Source of the DNA: Lachnospiraceae bacterium
GTDB lineage: Bacteria > Bacillota > Clostridia > Lachnospirales > Lachnospiraceae
DNA length: 64,000 nucleotides
Direction: 5' to 3'
NCBI GenBank assembly: GCA_017938145.1
Contig: JAGBCB010000005.1
Span: 1 to 64,000, forward strand
The position numbers and the translations under genes were made by a program. Under the pieces are notes generated by a model. The model did no database searches and was not told where the DNA came from. It saw nothing but the letters and a program-made list of their open reading frames with translations. Shown piece by piece: positions 59,177 through 64,000 of the stretch (position 1 is the first letter of the stretch; each line of letters starts with the position of its first letter).

Positions 59177-60004
59177 TTGAACGAACTGAAAAAATTATAT
59201 AAGGAACTGAATTTTACAGATGATTTTATGTTTGCCAAGGTACTGGTAAATAACCCGGAAATATGCCGCAGGCTGTTGGAACTTCTGCTGGATATTAAAA
59301 TTAAATCTGTGTCGGTGCCGGAAAAGCAAAAGGTCATAGAAATTTTGTCCGACAGTAAGGGCATCCGCCTGGATGTTTATGTGGATGATGAAGATGGCAC
59401 CGTATATAACATTGAGATGCAGACAACCTTAAAAGCAGACTTGCCAAAGCGAAGCCGCTACTACCAAGGGATGATTGATTTAAACCTGATAGAACGTGGT
59501 GCCAAGTATAAGGAACTGAAGCTTAGCTTTGTTATCTTTATCTGCCTGGAGGATCCGTTTCACCGGGAACTGCCGGTATATCGGTTTGAAAATATCTGTA
59601 TTCAGGACCATAGTATTTTATTAAAAGATGAAGCAATCAAAGTGTTTATTAATGCGGACGGAGATTTGACCGGCGTGCCGGAGGATTTGGCTGATTTTTT
59701 GCGTTATCTGAAAGGAGAAGCGCAAAAAGGAGAACTGGTACAGATGATAGAGCAGGAGGTCAAAAAAGCCAAAACGCATACAGGATGGGAGGCTGAATAC
59801 ATGACATTGTATTTACGAGACCAGGAAAATCAGGAAATCGGCATGGAGAGGGGCTTGAAAATTGGCTTAGAACAAGGTCTTGTCGTGTTAATAAACTCTC
59901 TCAAAGAGTTTATCCCGGAGGAAGAAGCCTTATATCAGGCTATTATCAAAAATGAAGCCTATAAGGACACCTCGAGAGAAACGGTGCAGAAATACTTCCG
60001 ATAA
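59177..60004 (+). CDS. Rpn/PD-(D/E)XK family nuclease (transposase-like)
   Basis: The N-terminal 200 residues match the Rpn/PDDEXK_2 family, nucleases linked to RecA-independent recombination and often mislabelled as transposases. The sequence FTDDFMFAKVLVNNPEICRRLL, the acid in IRLDVYVDDEDG and the acid in VYNIEMQT give the core. The C-terminal part has repeats of GMERGLKIGLEQGL, typical of the family. Initiation is probably at TTG, seven bases from GTGAGG. The family is often present in many copies per Lachnospiraceae genome. Confidence 0.85.
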   Translation: MNELKKLYKELNFTDDFMFAKVLVNNPEICRRLLELLLDIKIKSVSVPEKQKVIEILSDSKGIRLDVYVDDEDGTVYNIEMQTTLKADLPKRSRYYQGMIDLNLIERGAKYKELKLSFVIFICLEDPFHRELPVYRFENICIQDHSILLKDEAIKVFINADGDLTGVPEDLADFLRYLKGEAQKGELVQMIEQEVKKAKTHTGWEAEYMTLYLRDQENQEIGMERGLKIGLEQGLVVLINSLKEFIPEEEALYQAIIKNEAYKDTSRETVQKYFR

Positions 60005-60080
60005 CAAAGTGCGAGAAGACTATTATACTCTGTATCAAATCGATTAAACATAAGATGTTTACTCCATCTTTGGGTTATCG

Positions 60081-60200
60081 GTGCATTTTATAGAAAAAAA
60101 GAATCCGTCACTTGCCAAAAAAATCAAAAAAATCGGCACTGGTATTGCTGTGGCATTTACCATTGTATTACTTATCCTGGCCATTTTTGTGGTCAAATAA
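60081..60200 (+). CDS. Possible 39-codon membrane peptide
   Basis: A frame from GTG at 60081 ends in a single hydrophobic helix (TGIAVAFTIVLLILAIFVVK) after a basic stretch (AKKIKKIG). The layout is sensible for a small membrane peptide, but no ribosome site is visible. The 375-base gap from 60,005 to 60,379 holds this frame, a terminator and a promoter. Confidence 0.35.
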   Translation: MHFIEKKNPSLAKKIKKIGTGIAVAFTIVLLILAIFVVK

Positions 60201-60222
60201 AAATCACAATATACAACCCATC

Positions 60223-60270
60223 ATTTCGCACCGATGTTCCACGAAGGGGAAACCGGTGCGAATTTTGTAT
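60223..60270 (+). terminator. Terminator
   Basis: TTCGCACCG pairs with CGGTGCGAA and is followed by TTTTG, between the possible small peptide and the two-component operon. Confidence 0.75.
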
Positions 60271-60310
60271 TAATATGGCGGCAAAGATTCGGTAAAGAAC
60301 GATAAAATAG

Positions 60311-60340
60311 TTGGAAGCCGGTACCAAAATATGATACAAT
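60311..60340 (+). promoter_or_regulatory. Probable promoter of the KdpDE-like operon
   Basis: TTGGAA (60311-60316) and TACAAT (60335-60340) are 18 bases apart, 40 bases before the start. Confidence 0.6.
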
Positions 60341-60379
60341 AAAAAGGTCGTATGAATACATAATCTGTGGAGCATGACT

Positions 60380-61426
60380 ATGAAACTGCAATTAAACATA
60401 AAAGATGCCCTGTTTACCATAATCACACTGCTGCTTTTACTGTTTTTAAACATTTGGATGCAGGACATATTCGATACCAAAACTCTGATACCAATGATAT
60501 TTGTCCTTGGTGTTTTTTTAATTTCTTTAAAGACGCAAGGCTATTTCTGGGGCATTACCGCCTCACTACTCAGTGTTTTGGCGGTAAACTATGCTTTTAC
60601 ATATCCTTACTATGCTTTCGACTTAATCTCACCGGAATGTGTAGCTTCTGCCCTGGTCATGCTGATTGTTGCCATCTTAACCGGCACTCTCACTACCCAG
60701 ATAAAAAAGCAGGAAAAAATGAAGGCGGAAACCGAAAAAGAACGCATGCGGGCCAACTTGCTTCGAGCCGTGTCCCACGATTTAAGAACACCTCTTACCA
60801 CCATTTATGGTTCCAGTTCCGCCATTATGGAAAACTATGACTCTTTAAACAAAGAGCAACAGCTCAAGCTTCTTGGTGAAATGCGACAGGATTCCGAATG
60901 GCTCATCCGCATGGTTGAAAATCTGCTTTCCATTACAAGAATTGACGGCGGCAATGTTCAGCTCACTAAGCGGCCAACTGTTTTGGAAGAGCTTATTGAT
61001 GCAGTGCTTATAAAATTCCGCAAGCGATGTCCAAACCAGGCAGTGGAAGTGGAAATTCCTGAGGAATTCATCAGTATTCCCATGGACGCCATGCTTATTG
61101 AACAAGTTCTCATCAATATATTGGAAAATGCGGTGGACCATGCCACCGGCATGACAGAGTTAAAACTTTCTGTTACAACAAAAGATACCTTTGCACTCTT
61201 TTGCATTAGCGATAACGGTTGCGGCATTTCTGCCGACCGCATCGACAAAATTTTTACCGGCTATTTAGACCGGGATACCTCTCCTGCCGACGGAAGCCGC
61301 AACAATATGGGTATCGGTCTTTCCGTGTGTGCCGCCATCATCAAGGCACATGGCGGTGAAATCCACGCATATAATAACAGTTCCGGAGGTGCATCCTTCT
61401 CCTTTTCACTGAAACTGGAACCTTAG
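60380..61426 (+). CDS. KdpD-like sensor histidine kinase, truncated form
   Basis: An N-terminal DUF4118 membrane region of four helices (about residues 10-115) leads to HisKA with the phospho-acceptor His in RAVSHDLRTPLTTIYG, then HATPase with ENAVDHATG, SDNGCGI and NMGIGLSVC. It resembles KdpD but lacks its N-terminal KdpD and USP-like sensor domains, as in many Clostridia. GGAG lies seven bases before the ATG at 60380, which I prefer to that at 60374. No kdpFABC genes are in the window, so its target need not be potassium uptake. Confidence 0.88.
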   Translation: MKLQLNIKDALFTIITLLLLLFLNIWMQDIFDTKTLIPMIFVLGVFLISLKTQGYFWGITASLLSVLAVNYAFTYPYYAFDLISPECVASALVMLIVAILTGTLTTQIKKQEKMKAETEKERMRANLLRAVSHDLRTPLTTIYGSSSAIMENYDSLNKEQQLKLLGEMRQDSEWLIRMVENLLSITRIDGGNVQLTKRPTVLEELIDAVLIKFRKRCPNQAVEVEIPEEFISIPMDAMLIEQVLINILENAVDHATGMTELKLSVTTKDTFALFCISDNGCGISADRIDKIFTGYLDRDTSPADGSRNNMGIGLSVCAAIIKAHGGEIHAYNNSSGGASFSFSLKLEP

Positions 61427-61453
61427 TTACTCCTAAGAAAGGAACATAAATCC

Positions 61454-62170
61454 ATGAATAATAACCGATACAAAATTCTTGTTATTGAAGACGAAAGCAA
61501 TATCCGCAGCTTTGCCAAAACCATTTTGGAAGCCAACGATTACCAGGTTCTTACGGCAGATACCTGCGGAAGCGGAATCATGATGTTTTCTTCCCATCGT
61601 CCGGATTTGGTTTTGCTTGATTTGGGTTTACCGGACAAAGACGGTTTGGAATTTATCCGCACCATCCGCAAGCAGCAGGAATCCACACCTGTTTTAGTTC
61701 TTTCTGCCCGCACCGGAGAAACGGATAAAGTAGAAGCTCTCGACCTGGGTGCCAACGATTATATTACCAAACCCTTTGGTACTGCGGAGCTTATGGCAAG
61801 AGTCCGGGCTGCTCTCCGCATCAGCCAGTACAGCAGCAATCCTTCTCTGATGCCCGACGGAAAATTCAAATTACATGACCTGGTCATCGACTATGACCGG
61901 CGCATCATAACCATCGCAGGAGAAGAAATCAAGCTGACCCAGACAGAATACAATATTCTGGTTTTGCTGGCACGGCATACGGGCAAAGTACTCACTTATG
62001 CCACCATTATACGTGAAGTATGGGGGCCATCCGATGACGGCGGCGTTAAAAAATTACAGGTAAACATGGCCAACCTGCGTAAAAAGCTGGGAGAAAAGCC
62101 CGGCGACAACCGCTATATCATTAACGAGCTCGGTGTGGGCTATCGAATGTGTGAAGAAAGTCAGGAATAA
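61454..62170 (+). CDS. KdpE-like OmpR-family response regulator
   Basis: The receiver domain has the phospho-acceptor Asp in LVLLDLGLPDKDG (about residue 53), the acidic pair in VIEDESNIRSF and Lys in YITKPFG. The C-terminal winged-helix has TQTEYNILVLLARHTGKVL and VNMANLRKKLGEKPG. It follows the kinase gene by 27 bases and forms its partner. It may regulate the downstream sodium-pump genes, only 62 bases further on. Confidence 0.92.
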   Translation: MNNNRYKILVIEDESNIRSFAKTILEANDYQVLTADTCGSGIMMFSSHRPDLVLLDLGLPDKDGLEFIRTIRKQQESTPVLVLSARTGETDKVEALDLGANDYITKPFGTAELMARVRAALRISQYSSNPSLMPDGKFKLHDLVIDYDRRIITIAGEEIKLTQTEYNILVLLARHTGKVLTYATIIREVWGPSDDGGVKKLQVNMANLRKKLGEKPGDNRYIINELGVGYRMCEESQE

Positions 62171-62232
62171 GGCTGACTTCAGATAAATCACGGAGAATCC
62201 TTCTCCAAAAATAACAACTTAAGGAGGACTTT

Positions 62233-63489
62233 ATGGAAGTCTTATATGATCATCTGTTGGGAATCCCGGCAGAAAGCTTTATCAAAATGATAGTCATGTG
62301 GATTATCGGTGGTGTTCTCATTTATCTTGCCATCAAGAAAGAAATGGAACCAACTCTTTTATTACCAATGGGCTTTGGTGCCATTTTAGTTAACCTGCCT
62401 CTTTCCGGTGCTGTTACCCAGCTGACAGACGCTGCAAAGAATGCTTTGTCTGCTGCAGGAATCAACTCTTTTGGCATGACATCCGCCGCAATTGAAGAAA
62501 CCCTTTTAAACTTAGGTTTCACCGGACACATTTTTGAGGAAGGTCCTATCGACGTTTTATTCAACGCAGGTATCGCAAACGAATTATTCCCATTAATTCT
62601 TTTCATCGGTATCGGTGCCATGATTGACTTCGGTCCTCTTCTTTCCAATCCAAAGCTTATGCTCTTCGGTGCAGCTGCCCAGTTCGGTATTTTCTTTACC
62701 CTCGGCGCTGCTGTGTTACTTGGTTTCGAACTTAAGGATGCTGCTTCCATCGCTATCATCGGTGCAGCAGACGGTCCTACCTCCATTTTCGTTGCTAACT
62801 ATTTTAACTCCAACTATACCGGTGCTATTTTAGTCGCCGCCTACTCCTACATGGCGTTAGTTCCGATCGTACAGCCACCTATCATCAAGCTGTGCACCAC
62901 AAAGAAGGAACGTCAGATTCATATGGAATACAAGCCGGCTAATGTTTCTAAAGCAACCAAGATTTTATTCCCTATCGTAGTTACCATCATTACCGGTATC
63001 GTGGCTCCACGTGCTGTTGCCCTTATCGGCTTCTTAATGTTCGGTAACCTGATTCGTGAATGTGGCGTTTTAAATTCCCTTTCCGAAACTGCACAGAACG
63101 CACTTGCTAACTTAGTTACCATCTTCCTTGGCATCACCGTTGCTACCAAGATGCAGGCAGATATGTTCTTAAAGAAAGAAACTATCCTCATCCTGTTACT
63201 CGGTCTCGTTGCTTTCGTATTTGATACCGTGGGTGGTGTGTTCTTTGCTAAATTTTTAAATCTCTTTACTAAGAAGAAGATTAACCCAATGATTGGTGCA
63301 GCCGGTATTTCCGCATTCCCAATGTCTGCCCGTGTTGTACATAAGATGGGCTTAGAAGAAGACAACCAGAACTTCCTTCTTATGCACTCCATCGGTGTTA
63401 ACGTATCCGGCCAGATTGCTTCCGTTATTGCCGGCGGCTTAATCTTAAAGATTGTGCCTGAAATTCTTGCAAGCTTAGGCTTGATGTAG
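62233..63489 (+). CDS. Sodium-pumping decarboxylase beta subunit (OadB/GcdB/MmdB type)
   Basis: This membrane subunit couples decarboxylation of a carboxybiotin intermediate to sodium export. Roughly eleven hydrophobic segments are visible over 418 aa. Family hallmarks include the conserved acids in IGAADGPTSIFVAN and MIDFGPLL, and the GAAGISAFPMSARV and HSIGVNVSGQIASVIAGG segments. GGAGG lies nine bases before the ATG. The alpha (carboxyltransferase) and biotin subunits are not in the window, so the specific substrate is open. Confidence 0.93.
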   Translation: MEVLYDHLLGIPAESFIKMIVMWIIGGVLIYLAIKKEMEPTLLLPMGFGAILVNLPLSGAVTQLTDAAKNALSAAGINSFGMTSAAIEETLLNLGFTGHIFEEGPIDVLFNAGIANELFPLILFIGIGAMIDFGPLLSNPKLMLFGAAAQFGIFFTLGAAVLLGFELKDAASIAIIGAADGPTSIFVANYFNSNYTGAILVAAYSYMALVPIVQPPIIKLCTTKKERQIHMEYKPANVSKATKILFPIVVTIITGIVAPRAVALIGFLMFGNLIRECGVLNSLSETAQNALANLVTIFLGITVATKMQADMFLKKETILILLLGLVAFVFDTVGGVFFAKFLNLFTKKKINPMIGAAGISAFPMSARVVHKMGLEEDNQNFLLMHSIGVNVSGQIASVIAGGLILKIVPEILASLGLM

Positions 63490-63503
63490 GAAAGGAGAAT
63501 ACC

Positions 63504-63656
63504 ATGAATTTAGATTTATTTTTAACAACTATTCCTTATGCATTAAAGGGTTGGCTTGCAATTTTCATTGTAACACTCATTATTGTATGCTGCATTTCCC
63601 TGTTAAATAAGGCAGGCGCTCCAAAGAAAGAAAAGAAAGACGAAAGCGCTGAATAA
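63504..63656 (+). CDS. Small membrane protein, likely partner of the decarboxylase
   Basis: A 50-aa frame from ATG at 63504 (MNLDLFLTTIPYALKGWLAI) has AAAGGAG upstream and follows the beta subunit by 14 bases. One membrane helix (WLAIFIVTLIIVCCISLL) is followed by a highly charged tail (KKEKKDESAE). Position and layout match the small OadG-like gamma subunits that hold the complex together, though the length is short. Confidence 0.75.
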   Translation: MNLDLFLTTIPYALKGWLAIFIVTLIIVCCISLLNKAGAPKKEKKDESAE

Positions 63657-63684
63657 TTTTTGATAATTTCATAATCACTTATAC

Positions 63685-63725
63685 AAAAGAGTCAGGAGTG
63701 AAGGCACTCCTGACTCTTTTCTTTT
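63685..63725 (+). terminator. Terminator of the decarboxylase operon
   Basis: GAGTCAGGAGT and ACTCCTGACTC form an 11-pair stem followed by TTTTCTTTT. Confidence 0.92.
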
Positions 63726-63739
63726 CGAAAGGAGAACCT

Positions 63740-64000
63740 ATGACAATTTCATTGACTGATTTTCTTTCACAATTGGTATCCAGTCCGGTGCTGGCCCTTA
63801 CCGTTGCACTGACCCTTGGCGTAGTCCTGGTAAACGGGTGGACCGACGCACCAAATGCGATTGCCACTTGTGTATCTACAAAATCCATATCCCCAAGAGC
63901 TGCTATTTTAATGGCGGCAGTCTTTAACTTCCTGGGTGTTCTGATAATGACCATGGTCAATGCCAGCGTAGCCGCAACCATCTACAAAATGGTTGATTTT
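63740..64000 (+). CDS. Inorganic phosphate transporter, PiT family (partial)
   Basis: From ATG at 63740, after AAAGGAG, 87 codons run off the window. The membrane segments and the family signature NGWTDAPNAIATCVSTKSIS (PiT motif with GxxDAPNA) are clear. PiT proteins import phosphate together with protons or sodium. Only the N-terminal part is visible. Confidence 0.9.
   Translation, partial: MTISLTDFLSQLVSSPVLALTVALTLGVVLVNGWTDAPNAIATCVSTKSISPRAAILMAAVFNFLGVLIMTMVNASVAATIYKMVDF

Noticed and set aside
61866-61884. A seventh copy of the 23-bp palindrome in the response-regulator gene
   Set aside because: Only GGTCATCGA...GACC is shared; the arms do not match and the codons are normal for the family.
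60380-63489. Complete potassium-uptake (kdp) locus
   Set aside because: The kinase and regulator are KdpDE-like but no kdpFABC gene follows; the next gene is a decarboxylase sodium-pump subunit.

Overview
The window joins two kinds of DNA. Positions 1 to about 51,600 are most of an integrative conjugative element (ICE). Positions 51,759 to 64,000 are ordinary chromosome of an anaerobic Firmicute, most likely a member of the Lachnospiraceae. That inference rests on the low-to-moderate GC content, strong AGGAGG ribosome sites, sigma-A promoters, a LexA box of Bacillus/Clostridium type, SpoVG homologues, a one-piece pyruvate:ferredoxin oxidoreductase and a sodium-pump decarboxylase beta subunit. 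No rRNA, tRNA, CRISPR array or phage structural gene was seen.

ICE layout, left to right (almost everything is on the minus strand, so transcription runs right to left): small cargo genes (1-1.7 kb); the transfer core of coupling protein TraG/VirD4, a PcfB-like protein, an NlpC/P60 wall hydrolase, a VirB4 ATPase, its partner and a pilin-like peptide (1.8-10.6 kb); an SOS-type Y-family polymerase with a YolD-like partner and a divergent LexA-box gene (10.9-13.3 kb); a CpaF ATPase, prepilin peptidase and secreted-protein cluster (13.9-19.8 kb); the MOBP relaxase with two SpoVG paralogues (19.9-23.5 kb); ArdC-like antirestriction, RadC-like and MobC-like genes (23.6-25.7 kb); a 514-codon-class unknown gene; an intergenic region with a dyad cluster and a candidate oriT (27.2-27.7 kb); small cargo genes (27.7-30.2 kb); a large defence operon (30.3-46.4 kb); a divergent membrane protein/Xre pair; small cargo; and RepA-ParB-ParA maintenance genes (48.5-51.5 kb).

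The defence operon is the richest part. It has two intact HsdM subunits, a third M-like subunit with a degenerate catalytic motif, one full HsdS, several half-length HsdS, a tyrosine recombinase, two apparently silent target-recognition cassettes, HsdR, a fused GmrSD-like restriction enzyme, an internally duplicated unknown protein and a lone HsdR-N nuclease domain. Copies of the octamer ATTTATCG sit in opposite orientation at the two ends of each recognition cassette, so the locus looks like a shufflon for restriction specificity.

Three families of short sequence tie the ICE together: five copies of a roughly 35-bp leader element in front of conjugation transcription units, six copies of a 23-bp palindrome spread between 25.4 and 50.4 kb (a candidate ParB or repressor site), and five TTCG/CGAA dyads next to the candidate oriT. 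If the predicted nic site on the minus strand is right, the MobC, RadC-like and ArdC genes would enter the recipient early, which suits antirestriction genes.

The chromosomal part holds lysS and greA (minus strand), a very large pyruvate:ferredoxin oxidoreductase gene (plus), a roughly 450-bp giant imperfect palindrome, an NlpC/P60-like protein, an Rpn-type nuclease, a KdpD-like kinase with a KdpE-like regulator, a decarboxylase sodium-pump beta subunit with a small membrane partner, and the start of a PiT phosphate transporter.
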